Assembly: GCA_025463005.1 (NCBI GenBank) | Contig: JAOAPR010000074.1 | Coordinates: forward strand, 1 to 64,000 | Reading direction: 5' to 3' | Length of the DNA stretch: 64,000 nt | Source: Bryobacterales bacterium | GTDB taxonomy: Bacteria; Acidobacteriota; Terriglobia; Bryobacterales; Bryobacteraceae | Shown: positions 23,854 through 32,571 of the stretch, in pieces | How positions within the stretch are numbered: the first letter of the stretch is position 1 | How the letters are laid out: every line of letters starts with the position of its first letter | Notes under the pieces: generated by a model | What the model saw: only the letters and a program-made list of their open reading frames with translations | Databases searched by the model: none | What the model was told of the DNA's origin: nothing | Made by a program: the position numbers and the translations under genes

Positions 23854-25491
23854 ATGCGTCTGGGCGAGATCCTGATCGAGCGGAAACTCATCACTTCGGA
23901 CGATCTCGCCCGCGCGCTGGAAATTCAGCACGAGCGCAGCGGCGAGAAGCTGGGCAAGATCCTGGTGGATCTGGGATTCATCGCCACGCGCGATGTGCTT
24001 TCAGCGCTCGCCGAGCAGTTGCAGGTTCCGGTGCTTGCACTGGATGGCCCGCCCGCCGTTTCCCCCGAAATCGAAACCCTGGCGCCCCGCTTCCTGCGTC
24101 AGTTCCGCTGCCTTCCCGTCGCCCTGCACGACCACACGGTCACGCTCGCCATGGCCGATCCGCTGGATTTCGAGACCCGTAACACGGTGGCTGCCTCCAC
24201 GGGTCTGGCAGTAGAAGCTGGGATCGCGCTCGAGCAGGAAATCCTGGACGCCATCGACCGTTACTACGGCCAGGCGGCCAAGAACGAAACCGAGCTCGCA
24301 TCTCAAGAGGGCGAATCGGAGGATCTCGAACACCTTCGCGACATGGCCAGCGAGGCGCCCGTGATCCGCCTGGTGAACGCCATGATCGCGCTTGCGGTGG
24401 AGCAGCGGGCCAGCGACATCCACATCGAGCCGTTTGAAAAAGAATTTCGAGTCCGATACCGGATCGACGGCGTCCTCGCGAGTCAAAGCCCGCCGCCGCG
24501 CGAGCTGAAAGCGGCCATTATCTCGCGCGTCAAGCTGATGGCCCGCCTGAATATCGCCGAACGCCGCCTGCCGCAGGACGGACGCATCAAGATCAAGACG
24601 CTGGGGCGCGAGGTCGACCTGCGCGTCTCCACTCTCCCCACGTTGTACGGAGAAAGCGTGGTCATGCGCCTGCTCGACCGCTCTGCCGGCGATTTTTATG
24701 ATCTGGAGCGCCTGGGATTCGACGATCACATGCTGCGGCGCATGGAATACTACACGTCGCTGCCGCACGGCATTCTCCTGGTGACCGGGCCGACCGGCAG
24801 CGGTAAATCGACCACGCTTTACTCCGCGCTCAAGCGCATCAATCAGACCGATAAGAAGATCATCACCATCGAAGACCCGGTGGAATATCAGATGGACGGG
24901 ATCAACCAGATCCACGTCAATCCGCAGATTGGGCTGACGTTCGCGGGCGGACTGCGACACATCGTGCGCCAGGATCCGGACGTCATCATGATCGGCGAAA
25001 TCCGCGACCGCGAGACGGCCGATATCGCCATTCGCGCCGCGCTCACCGGCCACTTCGTGTATTCGACGCTGCACACCAACGATGCGCCAAGCGCTATCAC
25101 GCGCCTGACCGACATGGGTGTCGAGAATTACCTGCTGACTTCGTCGCTGGTGGCGGTACTGGCGCAACGGCTGGTCCGCGTGATCTGCCCGCAGTGCCGG
25201 CAGCCCGCGGGCGAGGTGACAGCGCCCAATGGAGACCGTCTGCCATCCTTCCGGGGCGCGGGATGCGAGCACTGCTTCGGAACCGGCTATCGCGGTCGCG
25301 TCGGTATCTTCGAGCTGATGGAGTTGAACGAAGAGCTGCGCGGCATTATCATGCGGAATGAAGACGCCAGCATCATCACCGCGGCCGCCCGGCGGCACGG
25401 CATGCACAATTTGCGTGACGACGGTTGGGACAAGGTCGCCCGCGGCGTCACCACGCCGGATGAGGTCATCCGGGTGACGCAAGAGTTCTAA
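23854..25491 (+). CDS. gspE: Type II secretion ATPase GspE
   Basis: 545 residues. The N-terminal GspE/PilB domain (about 1-130; MRLGEILIERKLITSDDLAR) is followed by the hexameric ATPase: Walker A GPTGSGKSTT near 312, the Asp box, Walker B-like VIMIGEIRDRETAD, the His box STLHTNDAPSA, and a tetra-cysteine zinc motif (CPQCRQ...CEHCFGTGYRGR) near 447-475. It powers pseudopilus assembly at the cytoplasmic face. It begins the gsp gene run. A three-codon ATG-GCT-AAA-TAA open frame sits between it and gspF. Confidence 0.95.
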   Translation: MRLGEILIERKLITSDDLARALEIQHERSGEKLGKILVDLGFIATRDVLSALAEQLQVPVLALDGPPAVSPEIETLAPRFLRQFRCLPVALHDHTVTLAMADPLDFETRNTVAASTGLAVEAGIALEQEILDAIDRYYGQAAKNETELASQEGESEDLEHLRDMASEAPVIRLVNAMIALAVEQRASDIHIEPFEKEFRVRYRIDGVLASQSPPPRELKAAIISRVKLMARLNIAERRLPQDGRIKIKTLGREVDLRVSTLPTLYGESVVMRLLDRSAGDFYDLERLGFDDHMLRRMEYYTSLPHGILLVTGPTGSGKSTTLYSALKRINQTDKKIITIEDPVEYQMDGINQIHVNPQIGLTFAGGLRHIVRQDPDVIMIGEIRDRETADIAIRAALTGHFVYSTLHTNDAPSAITRLTDMGVENYLLTSSLVAVLAQRLVRVICPQCRQPAGEVTAPNGDRLPSFRGAGCEHCFGTGYRGRVGIFELMELNEELRGIIMRNEDASIITAAARRHGMHNLRDDGWDKVARGVTTPDEVIRVTQEF

Positions 25492-25507
25492 CATGGCTAA
25501 ATAAATC

Positions 25508-26722
25508 ATGGCGACCACCTTCTTTTTCCGCGCAGTCGCCTCTGACGGCAAGCCCCGCACCGGCACGCTCACCGCTGAGAACGACAAGCTGGTGGCCAGC
25601 GAGCTGCGCCGCCAAGGTTTGGTCCCGGTCTACATCGGGCTCAATAAGAAGAGCGGCGGCTTCGAGCTCAAGCTTCCGGCGTTCAACCGCGGCCACCGCA
25701 AGGATGTGCTGTTCTTCACTCAGGAGCTGGCCACGCTGCTCAACGCCGGCGTTCCGCTCGATCGTGCGCTTTCGATCGTCGCCCAACTCACCTCTCGCGG
25801 CGACTTTCGCTCCGTCGTGCTGGATGTGATGCGGATCCTGAAGGGCGGCAAATCGCTGGCCGATAGCCTGGCGACGCGGCCTTCTCACTTTTCCGAACTC
25901 TACGTGAACATGGTTCGCGCGGGCGAGGCCTCGGGATCGCTGGCCCAGATTTTCGATCGCCTGTCTGAGTTCGAACGCACTCGCGACGATCTGCGCGGTT
26001 ATATCGTGAGCTCTCTCATCTATCCCTGCCTGCTGACCCTGGTCGGACTCGGATCGATTTTCGTGCTGCTGAATTTCGTGGTCCCGCGCTTCGCCCTGAT
26101 CTTTTCCGACCCGCGCATGAAAATCCCCACGCCCACGCTGATCCTGCTCGAAGTCAGCGCGCTGGTGCAGGCCTACTGGCTGCCCGCGGCGTTAACGATG
26201 GTCGTAGCCGTGGTGCTCTTTCAGGTGTACATTCGAACCAAGGCGGGCCGCCTGTGGTGGGACACTATCCGCTTGCGTATGCCGCTGCTGGGCGATGCGT
26301 TGCGCAAGGCCGAAACCGCCCGCTTCGCACGAGCCATGGGAACTTTGGTCGCGGCGAGCGTTCCTCTGGTGCAATCGATCGGAATCGCGCGCGGTATTTT
26401 GAACAATCGACGCATGGCTGGAACGCTGGAACAGGTCGCGCAAGGCGTGAAGCGCGGAGAAGGAATCGCCGGGCCGCTGACCCGCGCCGGGGAATTCCCG
26501 CCGCTTGCCGGGCACCTTCTGAGCGTGGGCGAAGAAACCGGACACCTGGACACCATGTTCAACCGCATGGCTGATATTTACGACGGCGAAACGCGAACCG
26601 CCATCCGGCGTTTCACGGCGCTTTTTGAACCGCTCATCATCCTGGTGATGGGCCTGGTGGTAGGGAGCCTGATCATGAGCCTGATGCTGGCCATCACAAG
26701 CATCAACGATATCGCCATATGA
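25508..26722 (+). CDS. gspF: Type II secretion inner-membrane platform protein GspF
   Basis: 404 residues with two T2SSF repeats (about 70-195 and 270-395), each with the family pattern: FFTQELATLLNAGVPLDRAL and ARAMGTLVAASVPLVQSIGI; MVRAGEASGSLAQIF and LLSVGEETGHLDTMF. Three membrane helices lie near 170, 220 and 380. The N-terminus (FFRAVASDGKPRTGTLTAEN) matches GspF. It couples the GspE motor to the pseudopilus. Its stop overlaps the gspG start by 4 bp. Confidence 0.94.
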   Translation: MATTFFFRAVASDGKPRTGTLTAENDKLVASELRRQGLVPVYIGLNKKSGGFELKLPAFNRGHRKDVLFFTQELATLLNAGVPLDRALSIVAQLTSRGDFRSVVLDVMRILKGGKSLADSLATRPSHFSELYVNMVRAGEASGSLAQIFDRLSEFERTRDDLRGYIVSSLIYPCLLTLVGLGSIFVLLNFVVPRFALIFSDPRMKIPTPTLILLEVSALVQAYWLPAALTMVVAVVLFQVYIRTKAGRLWWDTIRLRMPLLGDALRKAETARFARAMGTLVAASVPLVQSIGIARGILNNRRMAGTLEQVAQGVKRGEGIAGPLTRAGEFPPLAGHLLSVGEETGHLDTMFNRMADIYDGETRTAIRRFTALFEPLIILVMGLVVGSLIMSLMLAITSINDIAI

Positions 26723-27153
26723 CAACTACACGCAGGAAATCTGAACGAGGCGTCACGCTGATCGAAATGCTGGTGGTGATCACCATCATCGGCCTGATCG
26801 CCGGGCTGGTCTCGGTGAACGTCATCCGCCAGGGAGAAAGCGCCAAACGCACCGCCGCGCGGGCACAGATCAGCTCATTCATGAACGCGCTCGGGATTTA
26901 TAAGCTCGATACCGGCGCCTATCCGCCCACCAGCCAGGGCCTCCAGGCGTTGCGCGTGAAGACCGGCGAAATGCCCAACTGGGCCGGTCCCTATCTTCCG
27001 AAGGACGTCCCGCTCGATCCGTGGGGCCGCCCATACGAGTACAAATACCCGGGCGATCATGGCGAGGATCCCGACGTCATATCGCTGGGCGCGGACGGCC
27101 AGCCCGGTGGGGATGGGACGAATGCAGACATCGTTAGCTGGAGCAATAAATAA
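26719..27153 (+). CDS. gspG: Major pseudopilin GspG
   Basis: 144 residues. A prepilin leader ends in Gly11, followed by VTLIEMLVVITIIGLIAGLV, with Glu at +5 and an unusual Val at +1. The C-terminal GspG signature is present: YKLDTGAYPPTSQGLQAL, PYLPKDVPLDPWGRPYEYKY, GADGQPGGDGTNADI (calcium-loop region). It forms the pseudopilus after cleavage by a prepilin peptidase, which is not encoded in this window. It ends 7 bp before a family B palindromic repeat. Confidence 0.95.
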   Translation: MTTTRRKSERGVTLIEMLVVITIIGLIAGLVSVNVIRQGESAKRTAARAQISSFMNALGIYKLDTGAYPPTSQGLQALRVKTGEMPNWAGPYLPKDVPLDPWGRPYEYKYPGDHGEDPDVISLGADGQPGGDGTNADIVSWSNK

Positions 27154-27159
27154 CGCGGT

Positions 27160-27274
27160 GTGGCGCACGCACTCATGCGTGCCGTGTCGGCGCTCTCGCC
27201 GACACCTGGTGTGCGGCTCCCCGAAAAGGCGTCGAGAAGAGTCTCGACGCGGCACGCAGGAGTGCGTGCGCCAC
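27160..27274. repeat. 115-bp palindromic element, family B (copy 2), between gspG and gspH
   Basis: Terminal inverted repeats of 25 bp (GTGGCGCACGCACTCATGCG... mirrored by ...TGCGTGCGCCAC) match with one mismatch. Inner hairpins are TGTCGGCG-CTCT-CGCCGACA and GCGTCGAGA-agagt-CTCGACGC. It shares outer arms with the 21988-22107 copy but has different inner sequences. Its right end contains the AGGAG and GTG used as the gspH start. Confidence 0.88.
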
Positions 27275-27736
27275 GAGCAAAACCAGCGGGGCGTTACCCT
27301 GCTCGAAGCCATGATTGTTGTGGCGCTGATCGGGATGATGGCCGGCCTAAGCTACCCCGCGGTCAGTTCCGGACTCGATACGTTGCGCCTTCGCTCCACC
27401 TCTGACGCGATCGTTTCGTTCCTGAACATCGCGCTCGATCACGCCGACCGGCGCCAGCAAGCGGTAGAGGTAATCATTTCGCCAAGAGAGAACCTTTTGC
27501 TGAGCCGCACGGCAGATTTAGGCTTTATGCGCCGCCTGGAAATTCCCGTTCAGCTCCGGATCGTCTCGGTACAGCCGGTTCTGCCGACCGGACTCGATCC
27601 GGGGGAGCCGCGCCACTTTGTGCTTTATCCCGGCGGTTCTGTGCCGCGCATTGGAATTGAGATCGCTACATTTCAAGGCCGCAAGCGGCTGGTCAGCGTC
27701 GATCCGGTTACCGGATCTCCGGGAGCCAGCCAATGA
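27266..27736 (+). CDS. gspH: Minor pseudopilin GspH
   Basis: About 156 residues. GTG 27266 lies in the right arm of the palindromic repeat, 3 bp after AGGAG. It gives a normal short leader (nine residues ending in Gly) before VTLLEAMIVVALIGMMAGL, with Glu at +5. In-frame GTGs at 27158 and about 27209 would give very long repeat-coded leaders and are less likely. The rest has GspH-like features: a helix region with SDAIVSFLNIALDHADRRQQ and a beta-rich C-terminus. The repeat may have replaced the original start. Confidence 0.82.
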   Translation: MRHEQNQRGVTLLEAMIVVALIGMMAGLSYPAVSSGLDTLRLRSTSDAIVSFLNIALDHADRRQQAVEVIISPRENLLLSRTADLGFMRRLEIPVQLRIVSVQPVLPTGLDPGEPRHFVLYPGGSVPRIGIEIATFQGRKRLVSVDPVTGSPGASQ

Positions 27737-28155
27737 GAAATCAGCAGCGTGGGTTCACGCTCCTCGAAGCCCTGGTCGCGACGATGATCATGGGCATCGC
27801 CGTGGCTGGAATCCTGAATGCGTTGGCAGCGTCTTCCCGGAATGTCTCCCGGCTTACCCAAGCCGACCGCGCCGTGCTTCTGGCGCGCACCAAGATGGAC
27901 GAGCTTCTGGTCAACGATGCTCTCCCGCGCAAAGTTTTTCTGGAGGGCCGCTTTGCATTTGCCGAAGCTGGCGCCATGGATGCAGGCTGGCGGGCGCGCG
28001 TTACACCGATTGAGTCCGCTCCCGAAGCCGTCGATCTCAACTGGGTGATCGACCGCATCGAGCTTGAAATTTCGTGGATGGATGGCGCGACGCGCCGCAG
28101 TTTTTCACTTGAAGGCTACCGCCGGGCCCTTTTGCGACCGGGTGAAGGCATCTAG
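27733..28155 (+). CDS. gspI: Minor pseudopilin GspI
   Basis: 140 residues. A leader of seven residues ends RG and is followed by FTLLEALVATMIMGIAVAGI, a classic prepilin N-terminus. A GspI-like helix follows (LLARTKMDELLVN), then a beta domain. The ATGA overlap with gspH and a 1-bp overlap with gspJ show tight coupling. GspI with GspJ and GspK caps the pseudopilus tip. Confidence 0.88.
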   Translation: MRNQQRGFTLLEALVATMIMGIAVAGILNALAASSRNVSRLTQADRAVLLARTKMDELLVNDALPRKVFLEGRFAFAEAGAMDAGWRARVTPIESAPEAVDLNWVIDRIELEISWMDGATRRSFSLEGYRRALLRPGEGI

Positions 28156-28850
28156 TGTTGTTTAGCGGATCTCAACGCGGTTTTACATTGATGGAGCTGA
28201 TGATCTCCATCACCCTGGTGGCTGCAATCGCCACCGGCATGCTGATGGCGATGCGAGGCGGCCTGCTTTCGCTCGACCGGACCCAGACGCGCCTGGAAGA
28301 GAATCGCCGTGCCATGGGGATCCAGCGGATCCTGACGCTGCAGCTCGGTGGTGCGATGCCGGTGCGAACCGGATGCGGCGGCGGTCAGATGAGTCCCTTC
28401 GCGTTTCGAGGCACCCCCACGGCACTCCAGATGGTGAGCACGTATTCGATAGCCGAAGGCTCGCGCGGGTATCCGCGCATCGTCGAATATCAAGTCGCAC
28501 CTGATGAAAACGGAACGGTCAAGTTGGTCGTTTACGAGCGTCTCTACACCGGCCCGGGGAGCACGGCCGGGTTTTGTGGTGAGAGCATCGCGTTGCAGGG
28601 ATCCGCGCAGCCGCTTGTGGCTGCCACGCGCCTGGCCTATTGCCGGATCTCTTATCACCAAATGAATCCCGATACGCAGTTTCGCGGGGGCGGCTGGGTG
28701 GACGGCTGGACTGATCCCGATTTGCCGGCGGCCGTTCGCATTGAGATGGTCCCGGCAGCGCCGGATGCGGTCCGGCTACCGATGGTTGCCGTGACGGCAC
28801 CGCTTCACGTCAGTCGTTCCTTCCAGGATCTGCCGTATGAAGACCAGTAA
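28155..28850 (+). CDS. gspJ: Minor pseudopilin GspJ
   Basis: 231 residues from GTG 28155, which shares a base with the gspI stop. Prepilin start: QRG then FTLMELMISITLVAAIATGM. The size and the later pattern (ILTLQLGGAMPV, IVEYQVAPDENGTVKLVVYE) fit GspJ. The gspK start lies 14 bp before its stop, in another frame. It is part of the I-J-K tip complex. Confidence 0.85.
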   Translation: MLFSGSQRGFTLMELMISITLVAAIATGMLMAMRGGLLSLDRTQTRLEENRRAMGIQRILTLQLGGAMPVRTGCGGGQMSPFAFRGTPTALQMVSTYSIAEGSRGYPRIVEYQVAPDENGTVKLVVYERLYTGPGSTAGFCGESIALQGSAQPLVAATRLAYCRISYHQMNPDTQFRGGGWVDGWTDPDLPAAVRIEMVPAAPDAVRLPMVAVTAPLHVSRSFQDLPYEDQ

Positions 28851-29925
28851 ATACGCTGGCACCACTCCATCACTGTCGCGGCTCTGTAAAGATTCCGAGC
28901 CGCGAGAGTCATCGAGCGGTAATCGCGATCGTCAAAAAGGCGGGGCTCTGCTCACTGTTCTGTGGGTTTCGGCCGCGCTGGCAGCCATCGCTTTTTCCGT
29001 GTCGATGTCGATCCGCGCTGAAACCGATCGGGCCGGCACGGCGGCTGACGGCCTTCGCGCCATGTATCTTGCCACCGGCTCCGTCGACCGGGCAGCGCAG
29101 TGGCTGCTGTGGGGGACCGGATCGGACCGCTTCTTCGACTACCGGCGCTACACAGACAAGCCGCGCCTGACCTACTCCTATCCGAGCGGAGACGTGGTAG
29201 TGGAAATGATGCCGGAGACCGCCAAGCTCGACATCAATCACGTCTCCGGAGACGATCTGTTGCGCCTGGTTACCGTCGTAACCGGCGATTCAGCGCGCGC
29301 CCGGGAAATTACTGAAGGCATTCTGGGCTGGCGAGGCGGCGGCTCGGGAGCAGATTCGCCGGCTCAGGCTTCGACTTTTCAGCCGCGGCGCGCGTCTTTT
29401 GAAGAGATCGAAGAATTATTGCTGGTGCGCGGCATGACTCCAGAATTGTATTACGGAAACTACGTGGCGGAAGGGGACGGGCGTCTGTCCCCGCGCGGCG
29501 GCCTGCGCGACAGCTTGTCTGTATGGGGATCGCTCGGTCCGTTTGACGCGAACGGGGCCAGTCCGGCCTTGCTCGAATCCCTGGGAGCCTCGCCTGAGGC
29601 AATCGCCCAACTAGTCCAGCGGCGCGCGCAACAGCCCTTCCACAATCTGGCCGAAGTGGCCGCGCTGGGAATTCCCACCGATCGCCTGAGCGTCGGTCTG
29701 GAGCATCTGATCTGGAACATCCGCGCTACCGCTCGGCTCCGACGGCCCGACGGATCGCCGTCCGAAGTGGTTCGTTCGGCTTCCGCCGTCGCGAAGCTCG
29801 TGCTGCCCCCGCGGAATCGTCAGCGCGATCCTAAACAGCTGCGGGTCTTGCGATTTTACGAAGACGCATGGTCGGAGTTCGCGGTCGCTCCGCCTGCGCC
29901 GCCGAGTGGGGTCTTGCTGCAGTGA
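28837..29925 (+). CDS. gspK: Minor pseudopilin GspK, with repeat-coded leader
   Basis: 362 residues. The hydrophobic segment GALLTVLWVSAALAAIAFSV is preceded by QKG, so the expected cleavage site is near residue 35. The GspK body follows with PETAKLDINHVSGDDLLRLV, FEEIEELLLVRGMTPELYYG, and a helix-hairpin-like C-terminus (ALLESLGASPEAIAQLVQRR, FHNLAEVAALGIP). Oddity: residues about 9-28 are coded by a family C palindromic repeat, making the leader several times longer than usual. The only ATG seen is before the repeat. Confidence 0.88.
   Translation: MKTSKYAGTTPSLSRLCKDSEPRESSSGNRDRQKGGALLTVLWVSAALAAIAFSVSMSIRAETDRAGTAADGLRAMYLATGSVDRAAQWLLWGTGSDRFFDYRRYTDKPRLTYSYPSGDVVVEMMPETAKLDINHVSGDDLLRLVTVVTGDSARAREITEGILGWRGGGSGADSPAQASTFQPRRASFEEIEELLLVRGMTPELYYGNYVAEGDGRLSPRGGLRDSLSVWGSLGPFDANGASPALLESLGASPEAIAQLVQRRAQQPFHNLAEVAALGIPTDRLSVGLEHLIWNIRATARLRRPDGSPSEVVRSASAVAKLVLPPRNRQRDPKQLRVLRFYEDAWSEFAVAPPAPPSGVLLQ
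28861..28920. repeat. 60-bp palindromic repeat, family C (copy 1), inside gspK
   Basis: ACTCCATCACTGTCGCGGCTC is mirrored imperfectly by GAGCCGCGAGAGTCATCGAGCG. It shares the sequence CTCCATCACTGTCGCGGCTC with the near-perfect copy at 56333-56391. It lies within the translated leader of gspK, in frame. Confidence 0.85.
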
Positions 29926-31223
29926 TTCCGGCGGGTATTAGGAAATGGGCGGCCATCGGAAGCGGCGCAGGTCTCGAGATCGCGGGACCGCGGGGTAGCG
30001 AATCCCTGCGCGTTACCGCGGTTCGCGTGAGACCACAAGGCGCGCGCGTCCTCGGCGGATTCACGATTGAAGATTTCGAGCACCAGCCGGCCGCGGCCTG
30101 GGGTGCGGACTACGCAGCGTTCCTGGGGAAGCTCGGAATTCGTCACGTAGCGGCGAACGTGGTGCTGCCGCGGCATGAAGTGATCGTCCGCCAGCTCGCG
30201 CTCCCGGGAGTTTCCGGCAAGGACCTGGCGGGCGCGGTCCGATTTCAGTTGGACAGCCTGCATCCCTACAGCGAGGAAGACGTGCTCTCCAGTTGGACGC
30301 GGCTGGAGCATTCGTCAACAGTGCTGGTGGCCATCGTGCGTGCCGAGACTATCCAGCGATACGCCACGCTCTTTGCGGAAGCCGGGATCAAGATCGCCGG
30401 ATTCACGTGCTCGGCCGCGGTGATCTATTCGGCGCTGCGCCTCTTCGGCAAGACTCCTCCTGCTGAGGTCCTGGCGTATGAAGTAGGCGAAACAGGTGTG
30501 GAAATTTATGGCGAAAGCCCGTCTAAACCTGTTTTTTCGGCGGCGTTCAATGTGGATCTGGAACGCGCAGCGGCGCTGGCTTCTCCGGAGTTGCGTTTTG
30601 AGACTGCGCCCCCCATCCGCGCATTAAACGAGCTTCTGGGAGTCGATCCCGCGCTGCCCTACGCTGCCGCGCTGGCATCCGCTTGTCCCCGTCTGTGCCT
30701 TCCTCTAAACCTGCTGCCGGTCGAGCAGCGCCAAACCAGTTCGCCTATGGTGTGGGTTCCGTCTACCGCGCTGGCTGCGCTGGTGCTGCTGGCGGCGGGC
30801 GCCACGACGGCTCTGCCCGGTTTCGAGAGCCGGCGTTATATGCGCGAGCTCGAAGCTGAAATCGCCAAAGTCCAGCCTGGTGCCGCGCGTGCCGCGGCCA
30901 TCGATCGCGAAATCGACTTGACCCGCAAGCGCACGGTGTTGCTCGATTCTTTCCGTGGCCGCAGCAAGGCCGATATGGACGTGCTGGCGGAGATGACGCG
31001 GCTGCTGGCTCCGCCTGCCTGGCTCACATCGCTCGAACTCAACGGCCAGCAAGTCGCGGTGACCGGCGAGACGGATCAGGCCGCGCTCCTGCTCAAAGCC
31101 ATCGATGCTTCGCCGCAGTTTGAATCGTCGGAATTCGTGTCGCCGCCCGTGCGCAGCGCAGCGGGCGAGACGTTCCGCATCCGGACCACGCGCGAAGCGA
31201 GCCGTCAGGGAACTTTGCCATGA
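29922..31223 (+). CDS. gspL: GspL-like assembly protein (PilM-like and PilN-like parts fused)
   Basis: About 433 residues from GTG 29922, which overlaps the gspK stop (GTGA); a longer frame to 29868 lies inside gspK. The first 285 residues have a PilM/GspL actin-like outline (VVLPRHEVIVRQLALPGVSG, LAGAVRFQLDSLHPYSEEDV). A membrane helix lies at about 292-312 (VWVPSTALAALVLLAAGATT), then a coiled PilN-like segment and a ferredoxin-like end (MTRLLAPPAWLTSLELNGQQ). It links the GspE ATPase to the periplasmic parts. Confidence 0.85.
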   Translation: MIPAGIRKWAAIGSGAGLEIAGPRGSESLRVTAVRVRPQGARVLGGFTIEDFEHQPAAAWGADYAAFLGKLGIRHVAANVVLPRHEVIVRQLALPGVSGKDLAGAVRFQLDSLHPYSEEDVLSSWTRLEHSSTVLVAIVRAETIQRYATLFAEAGIKIAGFTCSAAVIYSALRLFGKTPPAEVLAYEVGETGVEIYGESPSKPVFSAAFNVDLERAAALASPELRFETAPPIRALNELLGVDPALPYAAALASACPRLCLPLNLLPVEQRQTSSPMVWVPSTALAALVLLAAGATTALPGFESRRYMRELEAEIAKVQPGAARAAAIDREIDLTRKRTVLLDSFRGRSKADMDVLAEMTRLLAPPAWLTSLELNGQQVAVTGETDQAALLLKAIDASPQFESSEFVSPPVRSAAGETFRIRTTREASRQGTLP

Positions 31224-31233
31224 GGCGTTTGCC

Positions 31234-31827
31234 ATGAGAGCGCTCGAACCGCGCGAACGCAAGGCCGTGATGGCTCTGGGTGCCGCCTTGGCGCTCACAG
31301 TCGTTGTGCTCATCTATGAATTCTGGCCTTCCAGCTCTACCGTTGTCGCGGAGGCTTCCGCGCAGACCGTGCCGCAGATGGAACAGCGCCTGGCGCGGGT
31401 GCGCGAACTCGCCGCCGCGGTTCCCGGAAAACAGGAAATTCTCAAGAAAGTCGCGGCCGACCTGGAAACGCGCGAAAAAGGCCTGATTCGAGCCGAAACC
31501 GCGCAGCAGGCCCAGGCGCAGGTGATCACTATCCTTCGCGGCCTGGGGGCGTCGGAAGCCCCGCCCATCGAAATCCGCGCCACCGAGCTTGGCGCCATCG
31601 CACCGTTTGGCGACGATTACGGCGCTGTCAACGTCTCGATCCAAGTCGAGTGCCGCATCGAGCAACTGCTCAATTTCCTGGCCGCTCTGGCCGCGCGGCC
31701 CGAGCTGATCGCCACCCGCGATTTGCGGGTGGTGGCCGGAGATCCGAAGCAAAAACTTTTGAACGTCCGTATCACCGTAGCCGGCATCGTGCCGAAGAAT
31801 CTGGTGCCCCAAAAGAAGGGAGCGTAG
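31234..31827 (+). CDS. gspM: GspM/PilO-like secretion protein
   Basis: 197 residues from ATG 31234, eleven bases after gspL; the longer frame to 31105 overlaps gspL. One N-terminal helix (AVMALGAALALTVVVLIYEF), a coiled coil (QMEQRLARVRELAAAVPGKQ), then a PilO-like ferredoxin domain (VSIQVECRIEQLLNFLAALA, LRVVAGDPKQKLLNVRITVA). It fits the GspL-GspM inner-membrane complex by position and architecture. Confidence 0.82.
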   Translation: MRALEPRERKAVMALGAALALTVVVLIYEFWPSSSTVVAEASAQTVPQMEQRLARVRELAAAVPGKQEILKKVAADLETREKGLIRAETAQQAQAQVITILRGLGASEAPPIEIRATELGAIAPFGDDYGAVNVSIQVECRIEQLLNFLAALAARPELIATRDLRVVAGDPKQKLLNVRITVAGIVPKNLVPQKKGA

Positions 31828-31830
31828 CCC

Positions 31831-32571
31831 ATGAACCGGAAGATTTTGGCCCTGAATATAGGACTGCTGGTGTTATTCGGGACGCTCGGATGGATGCTGC
31901 GTGCGCACTGGCGCGAAGCCCGCTCCCAGCATCGGGCCACGCTCGCCAAAGCGGCCCGCCCGAGCGCTCTGCTTCCACCGCCTTCGCCAACGCCGCCCGA
32001 GCCCGCGGTGCCCGCCAATTACCTCGAAGTGGCCCAGAAAACGCTGTTTTCGAGAGACCGGAATCCGAACGTGATCATCGAGACCGCTCCACCACCACCG
32101 CCGAAAGCCGAAGAGCCTACGCCGCCGCGGCCGGCCTATTACGGACAGATGGGGATAGGCGAGCCTGTGGCATTTCTCAGCGCGGAAAAGGGCGGCCAGC
32201 GGGGGTTTCATGTCGGCGACGAGGTAGGGCCTTTCAAGCTGGTTGCGTTCAATCGCGAAACCATCACGTTTGAATGGCACGACAAGACGCTGGAGTATCC
32301 GCTGGCGGAGCTGAAGCCCAAAGAAGGGACGCCCGCGGCCGCCGCGGCGCAGTCCGGGGTTCCGACGTTCGCTCCTTCCAAGCCCGCATCGGCTGGTCCG
32401 GTCATCGGGATCACCGAGGAAAAAGGTCCAGTCTTGGGTACGCAGAATGGTGAGATTCGCTCCTGTGTCGCCGGCGATAAGAGCCCCTCCGGCACAGTGA
32501 AGGACGGCTTCAAGAAATCCGTTGTTCCAGGACCGTTCGGTCCAATGTGTCAGTGGGAGCCCATTAAATGA
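31831..32571 (+). CDS. GspC/PilP-like protein
   Basis: 246 residues. N-terminal helix NIGLLVLFGTLGWMLRAHW, then a proline-rich linker (LLPPPSPTPPEPAVPANYLE). A small beta domain resembles the GspC homology region (FLSAEKGGQRGFHVGDEVGP, FKLVAFNRETITFEWHDKTL). The C-terminal 80 residues are low complexity and end with one Cys pair (CVAGDK, MCQWEPIK). In other systems this protein joins the inner platform to the secretin. It is placed just before gspD with an ATGA overlap, instead of at the operon front as in Proteobacteria. Confidence 0.7.
   Translation: MNRKILALNIGLLVLFGTLGWMLRAHWREARSQHRATLAKAARPSALLPPPSPTPPEPAVPANYLEVAQKTLFSRDRNPNVIIETAPPPPPKAEEPTPPRPAYYGQMGIGEPVAFLSAEKGGQRGFHVGDEVGPFKLVAFNRETITFEWHDKTLEYPLAELKPKEGTPAAAAAQSGVPTFAPSKPASAGPVIGITEEKGPVLGTQNGEIRSCVAGDKSPSGTVKDGFKKSVVPGPFGPMCQWEPIK

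Noticed and set aside
25493-25504. ATG-GCT-AAA-TAA between gspE and gspF
   Set aside because: A three-codon frame is too short to call; it may only aid re-initiation.
21988-27274. Family B elements as insertion sequences
   Set aside because: They are about 115-120 bp with no coding capacity and no flanking target duplication that I can see. They are better called MITE- or REP-like repeats.
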